From Chara braunii (taxonomy: Eukaryota; Streptophyta; Charophyceae; Charales; Characeae), in NCBI GenBank assembly GCA_003427395.1, contig BFEA01000059.1, positions 3,992,650 to 4,056,649 of the forward strand: a DNA stretch of 64,000 bases. Direction: 5' to 3'. Each line of letters begins with the position of its first letter. Positions within the stretch are counted from its first letter, which is position 1. Positions 1 to 10,749 of this stretch are shown piece by piece. Both the position numbers and the translations under genes were made by a program. The notes under the pieces were generated by a model. That model was not told the origin of the DNA, made no database searches, and worked only from the letters and a program-made list of their open reading frames with translations.

Positions 1-500
1 GGGGGGGGGGGGGGGGGGTAAGCGGTCACGCTTACTTTTATTGATTCCGGGCTCTGCATGGGTGCACAAGGGGGTCGCAGGTCACAGTTCAGCCTAACTG
101 GTCACCAAAGCCCGCTGCTTCTGGCAGGCCCAACCCTGTGCGTCAGCTCTGCAAGTTGGGGTTTGCCAGCGAGAAACTCGGTAAAACAGCTTTGGATAAA
201 CAGTGGTTTAAAGGCTGAAACCATCAGTACACGGCCCCAGCCTTGGGGAGAAACCGTTTTCATTCCCTACGAAAATTGCGGAGCCTAAGGTCTACCCCGG
301 ACCACAATGGCTGGCGGCACCAGCCAAATGGAAAAAAAAGAAAAGAGAGTGCGCTGCTGGCGGCTCGGAAAAGCTTGGCGCGTGGTGGAAGTCCGCCAGG
401 CCCAGGCGTACAGGCCCGGACGCCGGGCCTACTGGTGGTTTAAGATTGAAATATGGGGAGTCGAGAATACCAGGGTTTAGGGTTTAAGAGTCTGTGGGGA
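1..500. other. Window start, no gene recognised
   Basis: The first 18 bases are a G homopolymer, the kind of run often seen beside assembly gaps. The rest is mixed-composition DNA with only short ORFs (58-288, 243-443, 507-725) that I do not recognise. The remaining 3' exons of the minus-strand THADA gene would lie in this direction. I could not find their sequence between 1 and 1320, so they are probably outside the window or too diverged to see by eye. Confidence 0.5.
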
Positions 501-719
501 TAGAAAATGAAGAGGCGGTCTATTAGATCAAACGAAGCGACAAAGAAAAAAGAAAAAGAAGAAGGGGGAAAAAAAAAAAAGTCATCAGTGCCCCCAGCTG
601 GCAAATTTATGGAAGATATTCGTGAATTTTGGTTGAAAAGGGGGGTTACGTTCGGTACCAGTGATGAGCTGACGTCACTGCCTCAGGAAATCGCAAAATG
701 CACGCTTTATATTTTATAT

Positions 720-1080
720 GATTAGATTGGATTAGATTGGATTAGATTGGATTAGGTTAGATGAGCTATTAATTTTGATCAGATCGGACCAAACTAAATT
801 AGATTTACTTTACTTTGATTACATTTTACATTTGAAGGTCAGATTAGATTAGATTAGATTAGATTAGATTAGATTAGATTAGATTCCACTATATTAGATT
901 AGTTCGGATTCCACTACATCAGATTCCACCAGATTAGGTTTGATTAGATTAGATTAGATTAGATTAGATTCGACTAGAGTAGATTAGAGTAGATTCCACT
1001 AGATGAGATTAGATTAGATTCTACTAAATTAGATCAGACACTAGATCTAGATTAGATCAGATCAGACTCCACTAGATTGA
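720..1080. repeat. AGATT pentanucleotide tandem repeat
   Basis: The stretch starts with a 10 bp unit ATTAGATTGG repeated at 720-760. It passes into nearly pure (AGATT)n at 841-885 and continues as degenerate copies with 'tccact' interruptions to about 1080. It lies in the presumed intron downstream of the large THADA exon. I see no coding potential. Confidence 0.9.
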
Positions 1081-1104
1081 ATTAAGACTGCCGTTTTGAA
1101 TAGA

Positions 1105-1365
1105 TAAGATTGAAACAGGGTGATCGTGTGAAAATCCAACTAAAAAAAACATTGAACGAACAGCTTGTCAAGATTGCTTACTCCGGCAAAGGGCTTCGCA
1201 GCAGTCTCTCGCAGAGAGCAATTGAATTAGATTATCATTTTTGAATAGATTAGATAAAAGCAGGGTGATGCTATGAAATCCAACTGAAAAACATGGAACG
1301 ATGGGCTTGTCAAGATTGCTTACTCCGGCAAAGAGCTCCGCAGCAGTCGCTCACAGAGAGCAATG
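1105..1365 (-). repeat. Tandem duplication of THADA exon end and intron start
   Basis: Two diverged copies of ~120 bp lie side by side, about 1105-1216 and 1243-1365. Both contain 'cagggtgat', 'cttgtcaagattgctta' and 'ctccggcaaag', followed by 'gcagcagt' and 'cagagagcaat'. On the minus strand the copy at 1243-1365 carries the last codons of the THADA exon and its GTAAGC splice donor. The outer copy repeats the same coding end and the same donor (around 1170). The gene therefore has a decoy exon end about 130 bp downstream of the real one. Confidence 0.85.
1318..1323 (-). other. Probable 5' splice site (GTAAGC)
   Basis: On the minus strand the coding sequence ends CCG-GA and is followed by GTAAGC. 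Reading through gives an immediate TAA. Family homology continues past this point in other plants (ALCxRLL then more DUF2428), so a donor site explains the stop better than a truncated protein. Confidence 0.7.
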
Positions 1366-4300
1366 AAACCTGCCCGAGTCTTGTCGATCGCTCCATTATG
1401 TTTCGTCGCTAGCAATACATGTAGCAGGTGGTCACCTATCGCTTCCATCTGCTTGGCGTCCAGCAGCACCTTCGACTGTTGCTCCTGCTGCGGTTGATCT
1501 TGCAGTCGTCTCCTCCAGATCACCTCCTTCTCCTCCCCCATCTCCTCCCCCTCTTCTTCCTTGTCTATACCATTTTTCGAGCATCCGTATTCCACTGACG
1601 AAGGCGTTAGATCCTCACCACCGGCACCATTCAGCGACTCTCTCCCACATTCCGGTGGGAGAGGGATCGCCCTTGTGACCGTGCCCAGCAGCAGGCTCAC
1701 CTCCTTCATGGACAACCAACAACCCACCATTACCATCTGCTCTTTGGGAGCGAGCTCTGCCTTCCACTCCTCCTGCTCCTCCTCCTCCTGCTCCTCTCCC
1801 TCCTCCTCTCCCTGCCCATCTCCACGTTTCTCGCGTTCCTCCCCAGCTCCATAGTACGTCAATCTCTCCTCCACATCGTCACAGATCACTTGCTCCTCCT
1901 CCTCCTCCTCCTCTTTCCCCTCACCTCGACCTACCCCTCCTCCTCCTCCCTCGCTATACATCTGCAGATTGAGCGCATTGGCGGCAACCACCCACAGAGC
2001 CAGCTCTGTTACCCGCAGCACAAGAGAGAACAAGCGCTGCAGAGACTCCCGCAGTCGACTGGCAGCTAGCTGCACCGCCTTCGACATCCAATCGACCTCC
2101 TCCATGGTGTAGCGCGTGGCAAGGACAACCCCGTGCACCAGGCTGTGCTGACAAGCCTTGAGCAGATCCCTTTCTCCTTCCTCCACGCTGGACTCGAACC
2201 AGTCGTTCAGCGACTCGACGTAAGCTGCAATGGAATCGGGGACATACGGCCACGTCACTTTTTCCCCGGCCTTTCCCGCATCCAGAGCTGCTGCTGCTGC
2301 TGAAGGTGCTAATGGTGGCAAACGGGCTTGAGGCTGAGGGTGAAGAGAGATGATCCAGCCAGATTCGACAACATATTTACGAAAGATGAGCCGGAGGACG
2401 AGGGCACCTGCATCTGCTTCTCTCACCCTCGGGCTTGAGACGAGAACCTTGGCCCACTTGAGCACGGACTCAACTTGCTCAGGATGCTCAAGCCCGCGCA
2501 ATGGGGTTGGGTACCTCAACAGGATTGTGAACGCGCCCTCTCGCAGACGATCCCAGCTATCTACCGCAGCACCTACCACCACCAAAGTCCCCGCCGCCGA
2601 CAAAAAACCCTCGTCGTATGGGCAAAAGCCAAAGCCAAAGCCAAAGCCATCCCTCCGTCCGATCGCCTCTTCTTCGTCACCAACTCCCTTCCCTCCCTTA
2701 GCATCATCATCTCCAGTTCCTGCACCCCCGTCCTTCGCATTCGCTTGTCCTGTTGTCTTTACAGCTGTTTGGCCCACGGCGGCGACGTGGCCATCATCCT
2801 GACCGCCACGTGTCATCTTATTAGTATAATTACCAGTCGCAGCCGAAGAGGAAGAGGGAGAAGAAGAAGCGGCCGTGATGGTGCTGCTGCTGCTGATTGT
2901 GCCCCGGGGGCTCCAAACCTCAATCATGGCGTTAAGGACCTCCATAGCCATGTTCTTCCTCTCGTATGGCGCGCTGGGATAAAGAGAGCTGAGCAGCAGC
3001 CTACTCATCCACTGCATAAATTCTTGCATAGCAGCGACAGTCATGCTGCTAGACCCCGTCTCTTCTTCCTCCTCTTCTTCCTCCGTTTCCCACCCAGTAT
3101 CCTCCTCCTCCTCCTCCTCCTCCTCCTCGGTGATTTTCTCCCCGCCATCCTGCTGATGCCACCTCTTCATTTCCTGTCTCTCTCCTATTCCCATGCCATG
3201 GCCATTGCTCAGGTCATTCGACACAACAAGCGCTATGGAGGTCCCCCTGATCTCTCCCTGCTTCCCCGCCGCTCGCGCCTTTGCTATTCCCCCCGATGCC
3301 ACCTTCCCTGCGCGCAGGGGAGAAGCCCCGCAAGCAGCTTGCTCATGTGTGCGGCGGCGATCGGTCTGTCTCCGCCGCAGCGCAATCTGAATCTGCCGAT
3401 CAACGGACACGCGCACACGAGCGAAGAACTTCTTCATCAGACTCGTCCATCGCATGCGGAAATTAGTCGATGAGCAGCGGAGATTGAGCGGCATAGCTAA
3501 GCGCAGCAGGCGGAGCTCCAACCAGCTGGGAAGAATGGCCGTCTTCGGATTCAAGCAGAGCAATTCCGCCGCATCCACGCGCAGCCGCTCATCCATGTGC
3601 GTGACCGCGCACTCTAGCATGTCCACCGGAAGCACGATATCCCGACCCCACTTCGCGAGCCTGGGAGGAGGAAGACGAGGGGGCCGGGACAGAGAGAGGT
3701 GGTCATCGTTCCTGTCCCTCCTCCTAACCGTCTGCTCTCCATCGTCCGATCTCCAATGATCGGTGACAAAAGCAGCGACCTTGTCCCCTACTCCAGCAGC
3801 ACAAGGGTCATTACCCCCGACTTTGTTTTCGAGGAGCTCTTCCTTCACGCCTTCTTCCCTCGCCCTCGTCATCCAGATGCTAGGGCCGTCCACGTGGCCA
3901 CCTAGTTGGGGGCTTTGCCAGCGAGGATAGTACTCGATGGGCCCATCGACGAGTGCCAGAGCGCGCGCAACTTTGAGGACAGCCACAAGCCCTGCTACGC
4001 GGTGTCGCTCCAGCGCCGGGCCACGTGGCAGCAGCTCCGACATGCCAGCTAGCTCCTCAAGCCAGCGGCCGTTCGCGCACCGCTTCCCCGGCCTTTCGCT
4101 CCGCCGACGACGACCACCTGCCGTTGCTGCGACTGTGACACTGTCTTCCTCCGGCAAAGACGGGGACTTTGGACAGGACAACGACGAGGGGGAAGAACCT
4201 CGACGCGGAGAGGGAAGTACGAAAGCCAGAAGCGCGCCGAGGCTGTCCCGATCGAGCTGCAGGACCACTGGAAGAACGTAGGTCGTCAAATTGCCGCGTA

Positions 4301-7300
4301 TCTTGGGATCGTCCGACAGCAATCCCGCGAGGATCGGCGGCACCCAAGCGCGCCGCCACGCCACGTCGCCCGGTGATGCTCCTTCCTCAGTGCGCCAGCA
4401 CTCCTCTCTCAGTCGCTCCAAAAATATCCTCAAAAACGCATTCACCTGACAACACACCCCATCGTCCCTGATGGCGAGGACAACCCCATGCAGCAAACCC
4501 GGGCTCATGTGAAGAAGTCGTTGCGCGCCGAGCCGTACGGCGAGAGACGCGAGAGGGACATAGCGGCCTTTTCTGTGGGCACTTATCGACAACAAGTTGT
4601 TGGCGATTCCAACGAGAAAGCTATCGAACTCATCCTCCCCAGCATCTTCGGAGTGAACACGATCTCCTCCTCCTCCTCCTCCTCCTCCTCCTTCAGGTGC
4701 AACTGCTTCCGTTTGATGACAATTCAGCAGACCAAGCCCGTCATCGTCGTCAGCGGCAACCGGATCGAGATCCCGATCATCAACAACAAGATCGGGTTCG
4801 CCACCGGTCGATCCAGAGCGCGCCGCCGCAACCGTTGAATTAGCGTCGTCATCGAACGGCCGCAATCCATCGCTCATCGCCCGCCGCTCCTGCTCATCGA
4901 CCATCACCGCGCCCACCCGGGAGCCGGCCGTCCCGCTCCCCTTCCCCGCCCCCCTCTCCGCTGCTGCCACGTGGCGATTCCCGCCGGACCCCATTTCCCT
5001 GCCGCCGCTGAGTGAGGTATCGTCGCCGATCATCGCCAAACTTGCCTGATTGGCTTTACCGCCACCACCAGGCCCCTCACGACGACGACGACAACGAGGA
5101 GAAACGGCCAGCGCTTTCACATCGACAACGAGATCGAATACGCTCTGCACCTGCTTGACAGTCTGCGTGAGAGGATCTTCCCAGTTATTCCACACAATAC
5201 GCAGTAGTCTCTCGGTCGCACTGGAAGACAGATAGTCGCCCAACTCTAATCCATCGGCCAAGTCACCTGCTGTCTCTACAGCGGCGAGGAGCTCCGCCTC
5301 AGCCTCTCGCGTGACGCCGCCAAGCAACGACGCTTTGATCTGCTGCAAGCAGATCTGCAGACAGGTAACAGAATGGAACTTAAAATGGGCGTCGTTGGAC
5401 AACTCGCAGAATCTGGACATAGCCGGCAGTATCCCATCAAACAGTAGCGTCCACGATCTCCAACGGAGATTACTTCTTTTCCCGTTCTTCGCTTTCTTCG
5501 CTTTCTTCGCTTTCTCGCCTTCCGCCGCCACCTCCTCTTCCTCCTCCTTCCTCGCGCACGGTTCCCCCGTTGGCGAGGGAGGATGACTATCATGACTATC
5601 ATCCTCCCCCCTGCCGTCCTCCTCTTCATCGCGTTCCGCCGCCACCTCCTCTTCCCCCTCCTTCCTCGCGCACGATTCCCCCGTCGGCGGGGAGGATGAT
5701 GGACTATCATCCTCCCCCTTGCCGTCCTCTTCTTCATCGCGTTCCGCCGCCGCGGCCTCCTCTTCCCCCTCCTTCCTCGCGGACGATTCCCCCGTTGGCG
5801 GGGGGGAACTATCATCCTGCCCCCTGCCGTCCTCCTCTTCATCACGCTCCCTTCCTCCCCGACTTGTACGTCGATCTCCGCCGCAAAAACTGCCCTCCTC
5901 CTCACCTCTACTACAGTTACCCGCCGCACGATGATGCACCGCTTTGCTGCAGGACATCAACAGGTGTACATTTAACGCTCTTCTTGGTAGTGCTGTCAGC
6001 ATTCCCCTCATCCAGCAAAGCTTCCCGAAATCAGTAAATTTTCGGTACTCTGATGTGAAGTCCATGCCCACCGCCGCTCGTAAGGATTCGTCAGCCACGA
6101 TCCGTACCACATTGTTGTTGTCGTCACACTCCTTCCGTTCCCCCCCATATCGCAGCAAACGGCCGCTCCCCCGAGTAGGCAAGCAAAACCTTGTTTCTTC
6201 CCCACGTCCTTCCTCCTCCTCGTTCCCACCTTCTCCTACCCCCCAGTCTGTTCCTCCTCTTCTTCTTCCTCGCTCTCCTCCCCCTTTTTCTTCTTCTGTG
6301 TTTTTCGCAGTCTCTTTCTCCTCCTCCTCCTCCTCCTTCTCCACATCCCGCCCGAACATGGCGTGAGCAAGTTGCAGCGCAAGCAATTCGTCAGGCGTGT
6401 TCAGCTGCAGCGCGGCACAGAGAGCCACACTCGCCGCCACGACACACTCTCTGGTAAGCACTGAGGACTGGAGTACAGATATCAAAGTGGTCAAAATTTT
6501 AATATACACCGACGAGAAGACGACCGCACTACCGCCACTGCCATTAAATTGCCACGGTCTTCTCCGTCTTCCTACCAGGTCATCGGATCGAATCCGCCAT
6601 CGCCTCCTGCCACGTCCACCTTCTTCTCCTAAAATGCCCTTCTCTTCTTCCTCCTCCTCCTCCTCTGATCCATCACAAGCCCTTCCCTCTGATGCCATCA
6701 TCATCGACCCTTGTCCTGTTCCTGCTTCCCCTTCTCCTCCTCCTACTTCTCCTCCTCCTCCTCCTCCTCCTTTGGTTTGATCGTTGAGAGATGGTGGAGA
6801 CGATAGGAGAATGAGATCCCCGCTCCTATGGAGTAAGGTGTATAGAGATGACAGAGCCTCCTGGCATTCGTCCATCATAGAGGGGGTTGGGTTGATACCC
6901 TTCAGAGCGCCATCGACCACGGAGCGGAGGTCATCACACAGAGAGTCTGCCATGATGACAGAGCATCGCCTGAGCGCGCCGTCTAAAACCCCTTGGAACT
7001 GAGGAGCGGCCATAGACGATGACGCGGGAACCAATCCGAACCTCCTCCACTTCCTGCCGCCTGATCCGTAGTCCGTACAATGACGATAAACGTTATCCTC
7101 GACCAGATGCATCTGCTCCCGCGAGAAACGACACAATGCGCACAGAAGATGGCGATGAAGAGGTCGGGAGTTGTCCAGGAACAGCACCTCAAGATAGATT
7201 TCCAGGGCAAGCGACAAAGTACTACCCGCCATAGCCACCTGCGCATCCGAAGAAGAAGCGCTCCGCAAGACCGATGAAGATGATAATGGTGATGTCGATG

Positions 7301-7679
7301 ATGACGGTGGTGCTGGAGGAGGAGGAAGAGGCGGCGGTGGTGGTGCTGATGATAGTAACAGGGAAGGACCCCAACTTCCGACCGCCAGTTTCCACACACG
7401 TGTCATCGCCTCGGCGAGCTTTTGCATGCAAGGAATTTCGCCGTACGTGAATGCCATCGAGGAGAACGTCCTCGCTTCCACGACAAACTGCAGGACAGAC
7501 GATCGCCACGGATCGCCGCCCAACTTGCCGCCCAATTTTTCGAGGCTCGACGCATTGGCGCCGCCGTCGCTCACCAAGGCCGCAAGCCGACGTAACTTGT
7601 CCTCGTAATCTGGCGGGAACACGACGCCCGAGTCTGTCCATCGCTTCCGCCGCTGCTGCCGCCGGAACTTCGACGCCAT
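1324..7679 (-). CDS. THADA: THADA / Trm732-like tRNA methylation cofactor (large exon, C-terminus missing)
   Basis: The exon reads about 2,118 residues without a stop from ATG at 7679. Plant-THADA-like blocks occur in order: YLEVLFLDNSRPLHRHL (~155-175), MMDECQEALSSLY (~260), CCQVNAFLRIFLERLREE (~1065), LLCLNPKTAILPSWLELRLL (~1370), MPLNLRCSSTNFRMRWTSLM (~1395-1415) and HNGAIDKTRAGF (~2095). The last lies in the DUF2428 region. Yeast Trm732 and human THADA are HEAT/ARM-repeat proteins that partner Trm7/FTSJ1 for 2'-O-methylation of tRNA position 32; that role is assigned here by family. The reading frame stops at 1320, just after a good GTAAGC donor (1323-1318), exactly inside the conserved DUF2428 block. 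I therefore infer a phase-2 intron and further exons beyond, not a true C-terminus. Poly-Pro (~112-125), poly-Gly, poly-Glu and a tripled acidic repeat (~610-730) are unusual insertions. Confidence 0.9.
5520..5850 (-). repeat. In-frame ~108 bp minisatellite inside THADA
   Basis: Three tandem copies encode a ~36-residue acidic module of the form AERDEEEDGxGxDDS, then a PPTGESxARKEGEEE segment. Copy lengths are multiples of three, so the frame is kept. It adds a charged, probably disordered loop in the HEAT-repeat scaffold. Confidence 0.85.
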
Positions 7680-7719
7680 TACCTTCTACGTCAAATCCTA
7701 CTGCAATCTACTCGAATCG

Positions 7720-8226
7720 AATCTACGTTCGAACCTGAGTTCGAACCTACGTAGACTGTGATCGCTCGAGGGGCATCCCTGCTGGCACGGCACGGCTTCG
7801 CTTCGCAAGCAGAGCGCGGGCCACGTGGCAGGAATCTACGTTCGAACCTGATTTGCCGGCTTCGATTCGCCCGCAGAGCGCGGGCCACGTGGCAGGAATC
7901 TACGTTCGAACCTGAGTTCGAACCTACGTAGAATGTAATCGCTCGAGGGGCATCCTTGCTGGCACGGCACGGCTTCGNTTCGCCCGCAGAGCGCGGGCCA
8001 CGTGGCAGGAATCTACGTTCGAACCTACGTAGAATCTAATCCCTCGAGGGGCATCCTTGCTGGCACGGCACGGCTTCGCTTCGCTTCGCACGCAGAGCGC
8101 GGGCCACGTGGCAGGAATCTACGTTCGAACCTGAGTTCGAAACCTACGTAGAAGGTAATCGCTCGAGGGGCATCCTTGCTGGCATGGCACGGCGTCGCTT
8201 CGCCCGCAGAGAGTGGGCAACGGGGC
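7720..8226. repeat. ~113 bp tandem repeat upstream of THADA, with G-box cores
   Basis: There are five units: 7720-7832, 7833-7896 (internally deleted), 7897-8009, 8010-8115 and 8116-8226 (diverged end). Each unit contains ATCTACGTTCGAACCT, a CTCGAGGGGCATCC segment and a GGCACGGC segment. The first four end in GCGGGCCACGTGGCAGG. The palindromic CCACGTGG cores lie at 7821-7828, 7885-7892, 7998-8005 and 8104-8111. The array begins 41 bp upstream of the THADA start codon, so it may form part of the promoter or 5' UTR. A fragment of the same repeat is found at the chimeric junction at 31363-31393. One N (7978) is present. Confidence 0.9.
7821..8111. promoter_or_regulatory. Four regularly spaced CACGTG (G-box) sites
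   Basis: CACGTG is the classic plant bZIP/bHLH G-box core. Four copies spaced 64-113 bp apart lie 142-430 bp upstream of the THADA start codon on the 5' side. The regulatory role is an inference from motif and position. The motif may be there only because it is part of the repeat unit. Confidence 0.35.
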
Positions 8227-9036
8227 ACCGATGTCCAACTCAGAATCAGAACAAGGGGGCAGGACAAAAGCTTCGCCGCCGATTAGTGACGTCTCGAGAT
8301 GTCCACGAACAACTTCCAACTTGCGGTATTGTACGGAAGTATCTGTACATTCAACATTGACATTATAAGTGGCCAAAAATAATTTACTAAACAAATCGCT
8401 GCTTCAAGTAATAATGAATCGAAAATCGATTAAACCAGTAATTCACTGCTGAATGGGACATGTCGGCACCAGAATGAACAAGCGGAAGGAAAGCAACTGC
8501 GAGAAGCCGCAACACTACTTATTTTAGTTTTACCCCTGCGGATCCTTGCGTTTCCGCCGCAGCAGGAGGGGGCCTTGGCGACGGCGCCATCGCCATCGGC
8601 TACGTCGTAGACGTTCCACGAACGGTGGCTTTGCGTGCCCCACCGTTGTTCACCTTGGACAAAACTCACAGCCCCGAGTTTCGTAGAGGCGTCCGAATTT
8701 CCCGTATGCATGATGACTACATCTACGGCCAGTTTTTCTCAGTGCGAGTTGTCCCTGTTTGGGTAATGCCCCTTGCCCTCACCCGTTCGCCTGATCTGCA
8801 TCTTACCACCGCTGGAGGGTAAGACAACCGTCCCGCGTACCAAAAGTAAGGAGCGAGCCGAGACGGAGAGCCCTTCGGTTCCATTTCGTCCTCGATGGCC
8901 CCCTGCGCACGGATGGCACGCGTGGGAATTTGTCCCAGAAATCGACGGTGGTGCACCTCAGAATCAACCTCCACCTACACACATCATCTAACCGCCAGTG
9001 TTGTTCGGAAGTCTGAAGGAAAGCAGAAGCAATGCG
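8227..9036. other. Intergenic stretch, no gene recognised
   Basis: Moderately GC-rich DNA with short overlapping ORFs on both strands (for example 8430-8711 minus and 8625-8822 plus). None shows a family I recognise. An unannotated exon cannot be excluded. Confidence 0.4.
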
Positions 9037-9155
9037 GACCCAGTTTACCCCTTAGAATACCCAGTTTACCCCTTAGAAGACCCAGTTTACCCCTTAGACC
9101 CAGTTTACCCCTTCATATTTTACCCCTTAGACCCAGTTTACCCCTTCATATCTTT
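9037..9155. repeat. Minisatellite, 'cccagtttaccccttaga' unit
   Basis: Five to six copies of an ~18 bp unit CCCAGTTTACCCCTTAGA, some shortened to TTTACCCCTTCATAT, lie in direct tandem. They are immediately followed by 'tataaaag' at about 9161, which resembles a TATA box, but I see no gene behind it. Confidence 0.85.
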
Positions 9156-9507
9156 TCCTATAAAAGCAACAAAACAGCTGTTTTGCTGCAGCAAGAAAGC
9201 GTTGTCAAGAAAGCACAACTATCACCGCACAAAGAAGATTGGCAGGTCTCCAGTCTCGACTGTAAAGGGTAAAGATCTGGGAAACTCTGGATGGAAGGCC
9301 CTGAACAGGGTACCCTCCCAGAAACAAGCAGCGATTCAGTGCCTTCAATCTCGTCAGATCAGATAACAGCGTCCGCCACTTGGCTGGTTTTGAAAGGCAT
9401 GGAACTGCCGGCTACTTGTACACGAACGATGTCAATGGGGCTGGGGAAAGCTCAGGCCACCTGTGGCTTTATCATCATTAATTAAACTGACCGGCTTATT
9501 CTGTTCA

Positions 9508-9590
9508 TCTGAAGGTATCTGGATTCGAACTTGAGTCTGTATTTCAACAGTTCTTGGGTGTAGCCATTGAGCTAGGTCTGTACCTTTGGC
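9508..9590 (-). repeat. tRNA-derived sequence with intact A and B boxes
   Basis: On the minus strand there is an A box (TAGCTCAATGG) and, about 45 bp on, a B box (GTTCGAATCC). These are the internal RNA polymerase III promoter elements of tRNA genes. The acceptor and T stems do not pair well, so this is a tRNA pseudogene or SINE head rather than a working tRNA. Its CTGTTGAAATACAGAC segment is shared with the copy near 34300. Confidence 0.6.
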
Positions 9591-9619
9591 TTTGTTGTCC
9601 ACTCCATGCTCAAAGTGCT

Positions 9620-9825
9620 CTGGGAATGGTGGAAAGAGAAGCCTTTCTCCTCCACCTCAAAGATGATCTGGGAATGGTGGAAAGAGAAGTAGAAGCCTTT
9701 CTCCTCCACCTCAAAGATGATCTGGGAATGGTGGAAAGAGAAGTAGAAGCCTTTCTCCTCCACCTCACAGATGATCTGGGAATGGTGGAAAGAGAAGTAG
9801 AAGCCTTTCTACTCCACCTCCTCAG
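9620..9825 (+). repeat. 54 bp tandem repeat (coding-compatible)
   Basis: Units start at 9620 (48 bp), 9668, 9722 and 9776, each beginning CTGGGAATGGTGGAAAGAGA. The period is 54 bp, a multiple of three, so an ORF at 9554-9862 runs through with an 18-residue repeat containing LGMVEREVEAFLLHL. The minus strand is also open. I do not recognise the protein and treat this as a minisatellite first. Confidence 0.85.
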
Positions 9826-10370
9826 AATGGCCGGAAGAAATCATTTCGTATTGCATATGTGAAAACACACCAGCTAATTGTAGTTTCTCTGCTGGGTAAT
9901 GGTATGCTGCTTTGATAGGAAGAGGAATTATTTTTGAATCCATCTGAGCTGGAGGAATGCTGAAGCATTTCCAAGTGCAGGAAAAGGTTTGGTGTGGTTT
10001 TCTAAAACATGGGCAAGAGACAGGTATGTGGGTGTGGTTTTCTAAAACATAGGCAAGGGACAGATATGTGGCATCACTGTCTGAAGACGGAAAAATGTTT
10101 TTTGCTCAGTGGCTGCTCTGATTTGCTCAGGCACCTGATAATCCTGACGGGCTCAGCTTTAGAGCCGGAAACTCCATTCTTGGTTGTGTGTAGGCGTCTA
10201 TTGGTATATTGCTAGGAAGACAAAGATGTTTGGTGTTTGGTAGACAGCAGGTTTTATTTTAGTAGCTAATGACTTAGACTTTATGTTGAGTTAGCAGAAG
10301 ATTTTCTTTTGAGCCAAGTGGTCACCTTTGAGCGTCAAGGTTGAATTTTTTGGAAAAAGCCTTTGGGGCA

Positions 10371-10399
10371 ATGGGACGCTGGGTCCAGTTTCCAGCACG
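10371..10399. repeat. Dispersed GCTGG...CCAGC hairpin motif, copy 1
   Basis: 'atgggacgctggg' followed by 'tccagtttccagca'. The same sequence occurs at 46162-46191 and 49270-49299. The GCTGG/CCAGC halves can pair. Confidence 0.6.
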
Positions 10400-10749
10400 A
10401 GCCTAAGTTGGGGAATGGCCCCAGTTTTCCGGGTTGAATTGTGAGGCCTCCAGCCCTTGTCTCATTGATGTAATAAAAGAATGCTTTTCCCAGAAATATA
10501 CATACATATAGTGAAAAAGGAAATCGACGGGGGCCTACCTGTATGCTTCCACCAGCGCTGCTGAGCGCTCAGACCAAGCATGCACCCCTGGGAATGACTG
10601 GCGTGTTCAGTCACGTGAACTACGTCAGGTATGGAGACCGTCACCACCAGTTTTCGTTTGCTCATAGTCACCATGACTATGAAATTCCCCACAGCAATAG
10701 TTTTTTTTCCCTTTTTTTCTCTTTTTTTCTCTGTTTTGCAATGGCCTTG

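Noticed and set aside
470-490. TTTAGGGTTTA, plant telomere-like motif
   Set aside because: Fewer than two full repeat units; expected by chance and not an interstitial telomere array.
2475-3473. 332-codon plus-strand ORF
   Set aside because: It lies antisense inside the conserved THADA exon, has no recognisable family, and is open because of the GC-rich, low-complexity coding strand.
7720-8160. GTTCGAACC in the THADA-upstream repeat as tRNA B boxes
   Set aside because: No A box at tRNA spacing and the sequence is a TTCGAA dyad, so it is not a tRNA-derived unit.
8430-8711. Minus-strand ORF with GGNARIRRGK, considered as a small ribosomal protein (bTHX-type)
   Set aside because: Only RRGK fits; the family's CGRGDKKT and GSYGNARP motifs are not present, so similarity is likely chance.
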